Shown here piece by piece: positions 1 through 12,019 of a stretch of 64,000 nucleotides of DNA; position 1 is the first letter of the stretch, and every line of letters starts with the position of its first letter. The DNA comes from Bacteroidota bacterium (GTDB lineage: Bacteria > Bacteroidota > Bacteroidia > Palsa-965): NCBI GenBank assembly GCA_020402865.1, contig JADBYT010000008.1, forward strand, positions 248,001-312,000. The letters run 5' to 3'. The translations under genes were made by a program, and so were the position numbers. The notes beneath the pieces were generated by a model, which was given only the letters and a program-made list of their open reading frames with translations, ran no database searches and was not told where the DNA came from.

Positions 1-1212
1 CCGCGCAACAGCTCGATCAACGGCTTCAACCTCGGTTTCAACTTTACCTATTTCCAGCGCAAAAACGTAGTGAACTACGGTATCGAAGTGCTCGGTTTTA
101 ATACCGATTTCAACTTCCGGAACTCAGTGGACCGGCTTATTCAGCAGAAACAGAGTACATCAGAATTTGCCGGCTTTGTAAAATACAAATGGTTGTCGAA
201 AGATGCCCGCCTTGTTCTTGAGCCTGGCTTCCGCATTATGTATTACGCCACACTCGGCAACACCTCGCCCGAACCGCGGCTTGCCTTCAAATACAACATT
301 TCCGAGCGTGTACGCATTAAAGGAGCTACCGGCATTTACTCGCAAAACCTTATCAGTGCCGTGTCTGACCGCGATGTGGTAAGCTTGTTTTACGGCTTCC
401 TTTCTGGCTCTGACAACATTCCCTCACAGCTTACCATGCCCGACGGCGAGGTGAGAGAAATTACACACCGCCTGCAGAAAGCCAACCATTTTATTTTTGG
501 TGTGGAATGGGAACCGTTCAAAACCACCGAAAACGGTAAACTCACCGTAAATCTGGAAGGCTACCTGAAAGACTTTACACAGCTTACCAACCTTAACCGC
601 AATAAAATTTTTGAAGACGAGCCTCAATTCGCTGATCAGCCGGATGTGCTGAAAAAGGATTTTATTGTGGAAACGGGTAAAGCCTACGGCGTGGATCTGC
701 TGCTTAAATACGAATACAAAGCCATTTACCTCTGGGCTGCCTACTCCTATGGGTTTGTAACCCGCTGGGACGGTGTGATGAATTACCGCCCGCATTTCGA
801 CCGACGCCATAACGTAAACTTAGTGGCTGCCTGGCAGTTTGGAAAAGACGGCAACTGGGAACTCGACGGGCGCTGGAACTTTGGTTCAGGCTTCCCCTTC
901 ACCCCCACACAGGGCTTCTTCGAAAACGTGTCTATCGGCTCTGTGACCAGCGACTACACACAAACCAACGGTACACTGGGCACCATTTACGGCGATATTA
1001 ACTCACGTCCGCTGCCCACCTATCACCGCCTCGATATTACGGTGAAGCGCACGATAGAATTTGAAAAACTCAAACACTCGAAAATGGAAGTGGCGGCCGG
1101 TGTAACCAATGCCTATAACCGCGCTAACATTTTCTATATCGACCGCATTACTTTCAAGCGTGTGGATCAGTTGCCGCTTATGCCCAGCGTGTCGCTGAAC
1201 TTTACGTTCTAA
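1..1212 (+). CDS. TonB-dependent outer-membrane receptor, C-terminal part (truncated by window edge)
   Basis: The frame is open from base 1, so the gene starts outside the window; a GTG at 70 is internal and not the start. About 403 residues are visible. They show alternating aromatic/polar beta-strands, a FDRRHNVNL strand followed by YHRLDITVKR, and a last strand ending PSVSLNFTF with a C-terminal Phe, as expected for the barrel of a TonB-dependent receptor inserted by the BAM machinery. The plug domain and TonB box are not visible, so the substrate cannot be given. A GC-rich hairpin follows the stop codon, so this is the end of its transcription unit. Confidence 0.82.
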   Translation, partial: PRNSSINGFNLGFNFTYFQRKNVVNYGIEVLGFNTDFNFRNSVDRLIQQKQSTSEFAGFVKYKWLSKDARLVLEPGFRIMYYATLGNTSPEPRLAFKYNISERVRIKGATGIYSQNLISAVSDRDVVSLFYGFLSGSDNIPSQLTMPDGEVREITHRLQKANHFIFGVEWEPFKTTENGKLTVNLEGYLKDFTQLTNLNRNKIFEDEPQFADQPDVLKKDFIVETGKAYGVDLLLKYEYKAIYLWAAYSYGFVTRWDGVMNYRPHFDRRHNVNLVAAWQFGKDGNWELDGRWNFGSGFPFTPTQGFFENVSIGSVTSDYTQTNGTLGTIYGDINSRPLPTYHRLDITVKRTIEFEKLKHSKMEVAAGVTNAYNRANIFYIDRITFKRVDQLPLMPSVSLNFTF

Positions 1213-1225
1213 CCTGTTTTTGAAC

Positions 1226-1263
1226 AAAGCCCGCAGTGCTGCATTGCAGTAACTGCGGGCTTT
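1226..1263 (+). terminator. Hairpin terminator after the receptor gene
   Basis: A perfect 12-base inverted repeat, AAAGCCCGCAGT at 1226-1237 and ACTGCGGGCTTT at 1252-1263, begins 13 bases after the receptor stop codon. The T-run after the stem is short (TTT), so termination may be partial. It separates the receptor from pyrG. Confidence 0.7.
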
Positions 1264-1300
1264 GTGCTTGACCGGGGAAAAATGTTTTCAGATTATCTGA

Positions 1301-3001
<1,701 letters not shown>

Positions 3002-3114
3002 CAGCTTGTAATAACTTATCATCTGACGCGCACTTTTTACAAGGTGCCCGTTAGTTTTTTGGCAACCTGCCGGTAAAACTACGTCTTAGTAACTGTTAGA
3101 GAAAAACCCTTACA

Positions 3115-3843
3115 ATGAAAACACGTTTTTTGTTTTGTGTTGCAGCTTTACTTGGCGCTGTGCTGATACATGCACAGGAAGAAACGATCACAAAAAAATG
3201 GCGTTTCGGCCTCTTCGCCTCGCCCGATCTGAGTTTCCGATCGCTGGCCGGAAACACAGGCACTTCGGCACAAATAGCCGGTACGCGTAATCGAATCGAG
3301 ACACCCAAAACAGCCTTTACAGCAGGTGGCGAAGTGCTTTACCGACACTCCGAAAAATGGTCGTTTACCGGCGGCATACAGTTTAGTGTGAAGGGCGATA
3401 AAACAGATGTGCTTACTTTAACTTACAGTGCAGATCCGAGAACAGGATTTGCATCTGTTCCAGCTGGGGAACCAAATACGGTACAGCTCATATACAATTC
3501 GAGGTATATTGATTTGCCGTTGCGTGTGGACTATTATTTTTCACGTAAAAGAATTGCACCGTTTATTTCAGCGGGTGTATCAACCAATATCTTTCTGAAT
3601 GAACGTACTGTGGTGGTGAAAGGATATGAAGATGGTTCGAAGAAAAGATCGGGCAATACGGCACAAAACGGCTACCATCGCGTAAATCCGCAGGTGCAGC
3701 TGGGCGGGGGAATTGATGTGGTTTTACCAACCGGCATATTGCGCGTTTTACCACTTGCACGCATGAGCGTATTGCCGGTAAATTCAGGTTCTGTTGACGG
3801 GTATTTTTATTCGGTGGGATTGGGGCTGAATTATTTTCTTTAG
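3115..3843 (+). CDS. Outer-membrane beta-barrel protein (porin-like, OMP_b-brl type)
   Basis: A 242-residue protein with a signal peptide (MKTRFLFCVAALLGAVLIHA, cleavage near HAQ) and then alternating hydrophobic and polar strands: FGLFASPDLSFRSLAG, WSFTGGIQFSVKG, YIDLPLRVDYYF, LGGGIDVVLP, and a last strand FYSVGLGLNYFL. The order of a self-contained barrel of about eight strands fits the Bacteroidota outer-membrane beta-barrel (PorT-like) families. Ligand and function are unknown. It lies alone between pyrG and a convergent small gene. Confidence 0.7.
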   Translation: MKTRFLFCVAALLGAVLIHAQEETITKKWRFGLFASPDLSFRSLAGNTGTSAQIAGTRNRIETPKTAFTAGGEVLYRHSEKWSFTGGIQFSVKGDKTDVLTLTYSADPRTGFASVPAGEPNTVQLIYNSRYIDLPLRVDYYFSRKRIAPFISAGVSTNIFLNERTVVVKGYEDGSKKRSGNTAQNGYHRVNPQVQLGGGIDVVLPTGILRVLPLARMSVLPVNSGSVDGYFYSVGLGLNYFL

Positions 3844-3849
3844 CGGAAA

Positions 3850-4107
3850 TTATTCAGCAGGAAGCTGATGAAGGATTTGGGTGTATTCTTCTTCCGGAAT
3901 TTCATCCGCAAAATCTTCGTAAGAAAAAGTTAAATCGTACACCCAGTTCCGGTCGGGAAGTATTTTCACTTCGTAGCGGTCAATAAACCAGCGGCTGCCC
4001 ATTTTGCGGATTTCCTCATACTCCGAGGGACTGTTTATACGAAACCAGGAGGTGCCGGTTTTGTAGCGGCGGAATTGCGGGTAAGTGATATCGGGGCGTG
4101 CAGACAC
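3850..4107 (-). CDS. Small conserved Bacteroidota protein of unknown function
   Basis: About 85 residues, no signal peptide or membrane segment, rich in aromatic and acidic residues (SWFRINSPSEYEEIRKMGSR, then ILPDRNWVYDLTFSYEDF). I recognise the general pattern of an uncharacterised Bacteroidota family but know no function. The start is uncertain: GTG at 4107 begins just before the part that looks conserved, while an in-frame TTG at 4137 would add ten residues overlapping the promoter of the divergent nuclease gene. The two genes are divergent with almost no spacer. It converges on the beta-barrel gene, six bases apart. Confidence 0.55.
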   Translation of the reverse strand: MSARPDITYPQFRRYKTGTSWFRINSPSEYEEIRKMGSRWFIDRYEVKILPDRNWVYDLTFSYEDFADEIPEEEYTQILHQLPAE

Positions 4108-4119
4108 GGGCTTTCCTGT

Positions 4120-4127
4120 TAGCTTTG
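4120..4127 (+). promoter_or_regulatory. Bacteroidota -7 element for the AddB-like nuclease gene
   Basis: TAGCTTTG fits TAnnTTTG exactly and ends 18 bases before the ATG at 4146. It supports 4146 as the start rather than an in-frame upstream codon at 4098, which would lie before the transcription start. No clear -33 TTTG is visible. Confidence 0.45.
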
Positions 4128-4145
4128 TACACCACAAAGTTAACG

Positions 4146-7004
4146 ATGCCCGCCTTTCTCGAAAAAGTTGCCGATTTTATTCTTGCGCACCCTGCCGCAA
4201 AGCAGGGGCAGCTTTGCGTGGTATTGCCCAACCGCCGCGCCGGGCTTTTTTTGCGGCACTATCTTGCGCAACGTATTGATGAAGCGCAGTGGGCGCCGGC
4301 GGTGTTTTCGATTGAAGATTTTATTACCGAACTCACCGGCCTGCGCATGGCCGATCAGGCCGAGCAGCTTTTTGCGCTGTACAGCATTTACGCCACCGAC
4401 GAGGCCGGCAATGCCGAAACGTTTGACATGTTCAGCCGCTGGGCGCCGGCGCTGCTGAATGATTTCAGCGAAATAGACAATTACCTTGTGGATGCAAAGC
4501 AATTGTTTGGCAACCTGGCCGACATACGCAATATTGAAAACTGGAGCTTAGGCCAGACGCAGCTTACCGAATTTCAGAAGCAGTACATGAAATTCTGGGA
4601 GGCGCTGGGCCGCTGGTACTACAGCTTTACCGGACAACTGCGCAACGACGAACTGGCCACGCCCGGCATGGCCGCCCGCCACGCGGCCGAACACATTACG
4701 CAGCTTACCAATGCGCAGCCGTGGAGCCTGGTGGTGTTTGCCGGATTTAACGCACTTACTGCGGCCGAGGAAAAAATAATTTCGCGCCTGCGCAAAGCGG
4801 GCAAAGCCGAAATACTGTGGGATGCCGACCGCTACTACTACGCCGATGTGGCACAGGAAGCCGGACGTTTTTTGCGTAAAACAGGCCGCGAACTTTTTCA
4901 GCCCGCCACGCCCGGCGCACCCGAATTTGTGCACACCGAAGACACACTGGCCGGCGATAAAAAAACAATTACCGTGGTGGGCGTGGCCCGCCATGCCGGA
5001 CAGGCCCGCGCCGCTGCACATTTCCTTAAACAGCTGGATGCCGCGGCGCTGCAATCGCCCAAAACGGCAGTGGTGCTGGCCGACGAGCAACTGCTGCTGC
5101 CCGTGCTGCATGCCCTGCCCGAAGAAACCGGCCGTGTGAACATTACCATGGGCTATCCGCTCAGGCATACGGCCGTAGCTTCGCTCACCGACACGCTTTT
5201 CAGCCTGCACGAGCATGCCAGACGCTTCAGCATACGCACGCGCGAAGGCGAACTGAAATATTATCACACCGATCTTTCGCGCCTGCTGCGGCATCCGTGG
5301 GTGCGCATGCTGTTTGCCGCATCACACCTCACCGACAGGCTGGCCGATGCCATGGCGCGGCGCAATGTGGTGTTTATTGCACCCTCGCAGCTTATTGGCC
5401 TTCTTGAACATGTGGATGCCGCCGAAGCCGCGCTGCTGGCCGATTTGCTGCAGCCGTGGAATCAGGTGCAGGATGCGTTTGCAGGCATAAACCGCATGAT
5501 TGCACACCTGCGCAAACTGTTTACGCCCGCCAGCGACGATGATGCGCCTCCGCTTGATTATGAATTTCTCTTTCAGCTGAGCCGCATTGTAAACCGCATG
5601 CAAACACTTACGGCACGCTGGCCGTTTATGAATGATTTGCGCACGCTGCGTTTGCTCATGGCGCAACAGATAAGCCAGGCCGCACTGCCTTTTTACGGCG
5701 AACCGCTGGCCGGTTTGCAGGTAATGGGCTTGCTTGAAACGCGCACGCTTGATTTTGAAAATATCATTCTGCTTTCGGCCAACGAAAATATTCTGCCTTC
5801 GGGCCGTTCGCAGCATTCGTTTATTGTGTTTGATTTGCGCAAAGGCTTTGGCCTGCCGGTGTGGCACGAACGCGATGCGGTGTTTGCCTATCATTTCTAC
5901 CACCTTTTGCAACGCAGCAAAAACGTAGTGATTTTATACAACACCGAAAGCGACACCTTTGGCAGCGGCGAGCGCAGCCGTTTTGTAACCCAGCTGCTGC
6001 ACGAACTGCCGCAGGTGAGCCGCCACGCCACCATTAAAGAAATGCTGTTTGACAGCGGCGTGAAAACCGGCGATGCACCGCCACCCATTGTAGTGCAAAA
6101 AGATGAGGCTGTGCTTGAAAAGCTGCTGGCACTGGCGGCTTCGGGCCTCTCGCCATCGGCGCTGAACAGTTTCCGCGACTGCAGCCTGAAGTTTTATTTC
6201 AGCTACGTGGCACAACTGCGCGAGGCGGAAGAAGTGGAAGAAACCATAGGCGCAAACACACTGGGCACAGTTATACACGCCACGCTGGAGGCCTTGTACA
6301 AACCACACTTAGGCACGCCGCTTACGCCCGAACTTATTCTGACGCTGAAGGCAAAAGCGCCGGCCGTTTGCGAAAAAGAATTTGCCGTGGTTTGTCCGCC
6401 CGACGAAACCGGCTACGGCAAAAACCTGCTCGCCAAACGCATTGCCCTGCGCTACCTGAGCCGCTATTTTGATGCCGAGCACACACGCGTAACACAGCTT
6501 GGCAAAGTCAATATTACCGCTACCGTAGAAGCGCTTGAAGAAGAACTGCGCATACCCATAACCGTAAACGGCCACGAGATGATGCTGCGCGGCACGGCCG
6601 ACCGTATAGACCGCAACGGCAATGAAGTGCAGCTGATAGACTACAAAACCGGCCGCACCGCCGATAAAGAGCTGAAGTTTGCCGAATGGGACGAAATTGT
6701 GAGCAATGCCGAAATAGCCAAAAGCTTTCAGCTGCTCATGTATGCGCTGCTTTACCAGCGCCTGCATCCGGAAACGGAAACCATCACTTCGGGCATTGTA
6801 TCGTTCCGCGATTTGAAAAGCGGCGTGAAAAAAGTGCGCACCCCGTTGGGCGATATGCTGCGCAATGAGGTGCTTACGGAGTTTGAACTGCAGCTCCGCA
6901 ATTTGCTTCAACTGCTTGTTAATCCTGAAATTCCGTTTGCTCAAACTGATGATTGGGACAAATGCCGGATTTGTCCGTTTATACATGTGTGTAACCGGCA
7001 TTAG
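4146..7004 (+). CDS. AddB/RecB-like PD-(D/E)XK exonuclease with iron-sulfur staple
   Basis: A 952-residue protein resembling AddB subunits of double-strand-break-processing helicase-nucleases. The N-terminus (CVVLPNRRAGLFLRHYL) looks like a helicase domain lacking a GK[ST] Walker A. The C-terminal nuclease domain has GTVIHATLEAL with His711 and the catalytic LIDYKTGR with Asp832 and Lys834. One Cys at 679 (FRDCSLKFYF) plus Cys940, Cys943 and Cys949 (CRICPFIHVC) match the four-Cys [4Fe-4S] staple of the AddB nuclease. It probably resects DNA ends for RecA with an AddA/UvrD-type helicase, which is not adjacent here. Start chosen at ATG 4146, downstream of a good -7 element. Confidence 0.85.
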   Translation: MPAFLEKVADFILAHPAAKQGQLCVVLPNRRAGLFLRHYLAQRIDEAQWAPAVFSIEDFITELTGLRMADQAEQLFALYSIYATDEAGNAETFDMFSRWAPALLNDFSEIDNYLVDAKQLFGNLADIRNIENWSLGQTQLTEFQKQYMKFWEALGRWYYSFTGQLRNDELATPGMAARHAAEHITQLTNAQPWSLVVFAGFNALTAAEEKIISRLRKAGKAEILWDADRYYYADVAQEAGRFLRKTGRELFQPATPGAPEFVHTEDTLAGDKKTITVVGVARHAGQARAAAHFLKQLDAAALQSPKTAVVLADEQLLLPVLHALPEETGRVNITMGYPLRHTAVASLTDTLFSLHEHARRFSIRTREGELKYYHTDLSRLLRHPWVRMLFAASHLTDRLADAMARRNVVFIAPSQLIGLLEHVDAAEAALLADLLQPWNQVQDAFAGINRMIAHLRKLFTPASDDDAPPLDYEFLFQLSRIVNRMQTLTARWPFMNDLRTLRLLMAQQISQAALPFYGEPLAGLQVMGLLETRTLDFENIILLSANENILPSGRSQHSFIVFDLRKGFGLPVWHERDAVFAYHFYHLLQRSKNVVILYNTESDTFGSGERSRFVTQLLHELPQVSRHATIKEMLFDSGVKTGDAPPPIVVQKDEAVLEKLLALAASGLSPSALNSFRDCSLKFYFSYVAQLREAEEVEETIGANTLGTVIHATLEALYKPHLGTPLTPELILTLKAKAPAVCEKEFAVVCPPDETGYGKNLLAKRIALRYLSRYFDAEHTRVTQLGKVNITATVEALEEELRIPITVNGHEMMLRGTADRIDRNGNEVQLIDYKTGRTADKELKFAEWDEIVSNAEIAKSFQLLMYALLYQRLHPETETITSGIVSFRDLKSGVKKVRTPLGDMLRNEVLTEFELQLRNLLQLLVNPEIPFAQTDDWDKCRICPFIHVCNRH

Positions 7005-7012
7005 CTGCACTA

Positions 7013-7231
7013 GCTGCGGAAAGTTTACTTTCGGCGAAGCCTGTGACGATGCTGCGGAAAGTTTGCTTTCGGCGAAGCCTGTGACGATGCTGCGGAAAGT
7101 TTACTTTCGGCAAAGCCTGTGACGATGCTGCGGAAAGTTTACTTTCGGCGAAGCCGGTGACGATGCTGCGGAAAGTTTGCTTTCGGCGAAGCCTGTGACG
7201 ATGCTGCGGAAAGTTTGCTTTCGGCGAAGCC
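7013..7231. repeat. 38-base tandem repeat, 5.8 copies
   Basis: Units begin at 7013, 7051, 7089, 7127, 7165 and 7203, the last cut after 29 bases. Copies differ at only a few positions: A or G in TTT[A/G]CTT, one G to A in unit 3, one T to G in unit 4. Each unit contains the imperfect palindromes GAAAGTTTACTTTC and CTTTCGGCGAAG. 38 is not a multiple of three and there are no spacers, so it is neither a coding repeat nor a CRISPR array. It starts eight bases after the nuclease stop codon. Confidence 0.95.
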
Positions 7232-7249
7232 GAAAAAAACTTTCTGCAA

Positions 7250-7280
7250 TATTTAAACAAGTTTGCAACTTGTTTAAATA
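7250..7280. repeat. Perfect 14-base inverted repeat (hairpin)
   Basis: TATTTAAACAAGTT at 7250-7263 pairs exactly with AACTTGTTTAAATA at 7267-7280 around a TGC loop. It follows the tandem repeat and could end transcription of the nuclease gene, although no T-run follows on either strand; alternatively it is the trace of a small mobile palindrome. Confidence 0.85.
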
Positions 7281-7493
7281 AGTACAGTGCATTTACACAG
7301 CCATTTTTAATGCACCATACGGCATGAATTTCTAGCCCTGGCTGTAATGGAAAGCCTGCTACGATGCTTTATGTATTGAAAATGCTCTTGCAATGGAAGA
7401 CAGGAGCGGACGGTATTTTGAAGCACCTGCGGTTCGCTCCTCCTCCTTAAAAAGCATTTTACCCGCAAGTCTGGAGACTTGCCAAATTATTAC

Positions 7494-7587
7494 GAAAAGT
7501 TTATTGCCTGCGGCAATTGAAACTTTTCGCAGCGTTGCAGCGTTGTTGTTCAGAAAAGTTGATCGCCTCCGGCAATTGAAACTTTTC
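7494..7587. repeat. Pair of REP-like palindromic elements
   Basis: Two 35-base copies, 7494-7528 and 7553-7587, start 59 bases apart. Each folds on itself: GAAAAGTT pairs with AACTTTTC around an inner GCC-GGC stem. The copies share the downstream GCAGC..GCAGC pattern too (7529-7540 and 7588-7599). The structure resembles repetitive extragenic palindromes; the chromosome-wide copy number cannot be judged from this window. Confidence 0.85.
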
Positions 7588-7632
7588 GCAGCCGTGCAGC
7601 CGTGTGGTTAAATTGCGAAAACCCGCATAAAC

Positions 7633-7663
7633 TTTTTACACCGTTGCGGGTTTATTACCTTTG
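7633..7663 (+). promoter_or_regulatory. Probable ubiD promoter
   Basis: TACCTTTG at 7656-7663 is a full match to TAnnTTTG; TTTT at 7633-7636 lies 19 bases upstream, a near match to the -33 TTTG. The ATG at 7671 is only seven bases beyond the -7 element, so the transcript would have almost no leader. Confidence 0.55.
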
Positions 7664-7670
7664 AAGACTT

Positions 7671-9506
<1,836 letters not shown>

Positions 9507-9510
9507 TGAT

Positions 9511-9542
9511 ATTGGGAATTTGAGGGGGATTTGAGATATTTG
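9511..9542 (+). promoter_or_regulatory. Possible promoter of the first M48 paralog
   Basis: GATATTTG at 9535-9542 matches TAnnTTTG at seven of eight positions; ATTG at 9511-9514 lies 20 bases upstream as a -33 candidate. Transcription would start near 9549, about 17 bases before the ATG at 9566. Confidence 0.4.
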
Positions 9543-9565
9543 TATTATCCAAGTTAACCTCAAAC

Positions 9566-11908
9566 ATGTCTTTACGGTTTTTCTCTCTGCTGTGCGGGCT
9601 ACTTGCCTTCTCCTGCCTTTATTCACAACAAGCTGACTTCCCGTTGATGTATTCGCACGGGAAGATTCCACGAAAATTTCTTATCAAACCCGAAGCGGCT
9701 GCAAAAGAAGAAATTGATGCGATTAAAGCACAATCAAAACGACTCACTCAGGCCGAGGTCGATTACATCTATATACGGGAATATACGTTTAGTCATTATA
9801 TCACAGAAGGAATAATTACTTATGGCGATGAGATAAGCAATTTCAGCCAACGAATTGTAAACCGCTTACTTGTAAATGATCCTGAGCTTAACAAAAAAAT
9901 CAACGTTTACCTTCTTCGTTCGTATGAAGCCCGCCTCGTATCGTTCGACAACGGAATTATTTTTGTGAGTACCGGACTGTTCTCGAAAATTGAAAATGAA
10001 GCTCAATTAGCCTATCTGCTGGCGCGGGAAATTATTCATATCCGCGAAAACCATGCGCGTGAAAACTACCTGAATACATACTCAGGCGAGAGTAGAAATA
10101 TCCGATATCAGGACAGGGTTTCGGTTTTCTCGGCAGAGCAGGAAGCTGTTACAGATAAAAAGGCTATTCGACTTTTTATTGATGCAGGGTATGCAATGGA
10201 GGAAAGCGTGAAATCACTGACCTTACTTTCATCTTTCGACCAGTGTTTCGGGAATATCAAATTTGACATTTCCTTTTTTGAGCATGATGATTACATTTTC
10301 CCGCTAAACTATCAACTGCAAGAGCTTGTTTTGGCGCCCGCAGACTCGCTGGCCATGCAACTGTTCCCTAATCTTAGCAACCGGATAAACGATCTGAAAA
10401 GCTACATTCAACTGCTTCAGCAGGCAGAAGGGAAATCAGCATTCGAGAATATTTCACAGCTGCAAGTTTGGGCACGCGAGGAAACCATACGCATGTATTG
10501 TATTGATCAAAAAATAAATCATTCGATATACGGCGCCTATGTGATTTTACAAACCGACAGCCAGAATAAAGCCGCCCGCCGCACAATTGCCTATTGCCTT
10601 GCCATAAAAGCAATTTACGAATCGCCGGACCATGCAACCTATTCCACCAATGTAATTGTACTAGAAAAAAATGCCGCATTTAAAGATTATTCAAAAAAGA
10701 GCACTGGAAATAAAGACGAAGAAGTTGCTGAAAAAGTAACACAGGCAGGAGAAGCTCAGCGTGTAAATCATTTTCTCACCAGTATGAGTCACCCTGAACT
10801 TACAATTCTTGCGTTAGATCATAACTGGGGGCTATATCATCAATATGCTACTGAAACAGATGCACTGAAAAGAGTTAAAATGCTGATGAATATCCTAAAA
10901 GCGAATTACGATCTCGGACTGATGGAGTTTTCGCACACTGCTTACCAACCTGTGTTGAATGAAAAAAGTGCCCCGGAAAATTTAACTCAGAACCCGCTTC
11001 CGAAACCAACAGGCAAACCTATAATTACGTTAGAACCACTGCAAGCAAAAGACGCATGGGGTACATACAAGGAAACTCAGGATAATAATCTGGAACAAAA
11101 GATGCAAGGGTATTCGATAAACGACCCTAACGGAGAAAAAGACAAAACATCAAAAATAATTCCCCCTGTAAAAGCAGTAACCTGGCGGAAAGCCGATCCT
11201 GAAAAACAATATGAGTCTGTAATATACAACTATTACGAATATGCGTTTGTAAGCTACATTCATGATGCTGAATTTATTAAGGCGTTTAATCGATCAGCAG
11301 ATAAAATTACAATGGAAAAAACATACAGGGATTTTACCCCTTATGTGGTGTATGAAATGAAGCACAACTCCGGATTGGGAAAAGATAAATTTATACCCGG
11401 TTACATTTACGGTTTAGAAAGACAATATAATTCACGCCTGGAACAGCTTACAATTAACAATGACGGATCGGAAGAAGTACGGAAATATCAGAAAGATGCA
11501 GTCTTCTCTTATTCAGACAACTATGCTAATGCTGCGTTTTACAGTGTACATAATTTAACTGAAAACGACACATTTGCATACTCCTATTACTGTATTTATC
11601 AAACCATACTCAGTGATTTATACAACCATCTTAAAGAAGACCGGTATATAGCACCCGACATTTGCGGAGTGCTCAGGAATAATGTGACCATTTTCTTTAA
11701 AACAAACATCATACTTTCCAGCTACGTCATTAACCAGTCACAATCTGATGGTCGATCAGCCTCCCGCATAACCACTACAGGCATAGACATGGATACCGGA
11801 CGAATAGTACTTTACTGGTATGAGGAAAACAGCATGCTTGCTAAAAGTTATTTGTTAAATACACATTATAGTAACATCAGAAAGAAAATAAGCTACCAGC
11901 CCAAATAA
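9566..11908 (+). CDS. Secreted M48-like protein, catalytically degenerate (REIIH)
   Basis: A 780-residue protein with a signal peptide (cleavage near YSQ) followed by HGKIPRKF, an N-terminal motif shared with its four paralogs in this window. The M48 peptidase region (about residues 50-230) keeps STGLF, ENEAQLAYLLA and the ExxxD motif with its Glu (EAVTD), but the zinc motif HExxH has become REIIH (bases 10025-10039), losing the first His ligand. The C-terminal ~500 residues share EAQRVNHFL..LALDHNW and DMDTG motifs with the paralogs and match no family I know. It is probably periplasmic and inactive or non-canonical. The second paralog follows, with its ATG 111 bases downstream. Confidence 0.8.
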   Translation: MSLRFFSLLCGLLAFSCLYSQQADFPLMYSHGKIPRKFLIKPEAAAKEEIDAIKAQSKRLTQAEVDYIYIREYTFSHYITEGIITYGDEISNFSQRIVNRLLVNDPELNKKINVYLLRSYEARLVSFDNGIIFVSTGLFSKIENEAQLAYLLAREIIHIRENHARENYLNTYSGESRNIRYQDRVSVFSAEQEAVTDKKAIRLFIDAGYAMEESVKSLTLLSSFDQCFGNIKFDISFFEHDDYIFPLNYQLQELVLAPADSLAMQLFPNLSNRINDLKSYIQLLQQAEGKSAFENISQLQVWAREETIRMYCIDQKINHSIYGAYVILQTDSQNKAARRTIAYCLAIKAIYESPDHATYSTNVIVLEKNAAFKDYSKKSTGNKDEEVAEKVTQAGEAQRVNHFLTSMSHPELTILALDHNWGLYHQYATETDALKRVKMLMNILKANYDLGLMEFSHTAYQPVLNEKSAPENLTQNPLPKPTGKPIITLEPLQAKDAWGTYKETQDNNLEQKMQGYSINDPNGEKDKTSKIIPPVKAVTWRKADPEKQYESVIYNYYEYAFVSYIHDAEFIKAFNRSADKITMEKTYRDFTPYVVYEMKHNSGLGKDKFIPGYIYGLERQYNSRLEQLTINNDGSEEVRKYQKDAVFSYSDNYANAAFYSVHNLTENDTFAYSYYCIYQTILSDLYNHLKEDRYIAPDICGVLRNNVTIFFKTNIILSSYVINQSQSDGRSASRITTTGIDMDTGRIVLYWYEENSMLAKSYLLNTHYSNIRKKISYQPK

Positions 11909-11983
11909 ACATACCTGCTACTGAGGAAATCCATGTTTACATTGCGCGTCAATACCAACCCCGCTACACCCGCACGAATTCAT

Positions 11984-12012
11984 TTTGAATTCTGCACTTT
12001 TTTGCATATTTG
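11984..12012 (+). promoter_or_regulatory. Possible internal promoter before the second M48 paralog
   Basis: TTTG at 11984-11987 and CATATTTG at 12005-12012 (seven of eight matches to TAnnTTTG) are separated by 17 bases. The ATG at 12020 follows closely, supporting it over an in-frame ATG at 11933 that lies upstream of this element. Confidence 0.5.
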
Positions 12013-12019
12013 TAACAAG

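Larger units (their letters stand above)
7005..7670. other. Repeat-rich non-coding region between the nuclease and ubiD genes
   Basis: About 660 bases without a credible gene. It holds, in order, a 38-base tandem repeat (7013-7231), a perfect AT-rich hairpin (7250-7280), a small GC-containing hairpin (GCAAGTCT at 7465-7472 paired with AGACTTGC at 7475-7482), two copies of a 35-base palindromic element (7494-7528, 7553-7587) and the ubiD promoter. Short open frames across the repeats are low-complexity and have no family resemblance. Confidence 0.8.

Noticed and set aside
4548-5294. A 248-codon minus-strand frame inside the nuclease gene
   Set aside because: Antisense shadow of the AddB-like gene, no recognisable domain.
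7013-7231. CRISPR array
   Set aside because: Units are contiguous with no unique spacers and no cas genes are near.
6979-7260. Open frames across the 38-base repeat, reading as repeated peptides
   Set aside because: The unit length is not a multiple of three so each repeat changes frame; any peptide is an artefact of the repeated DNA.
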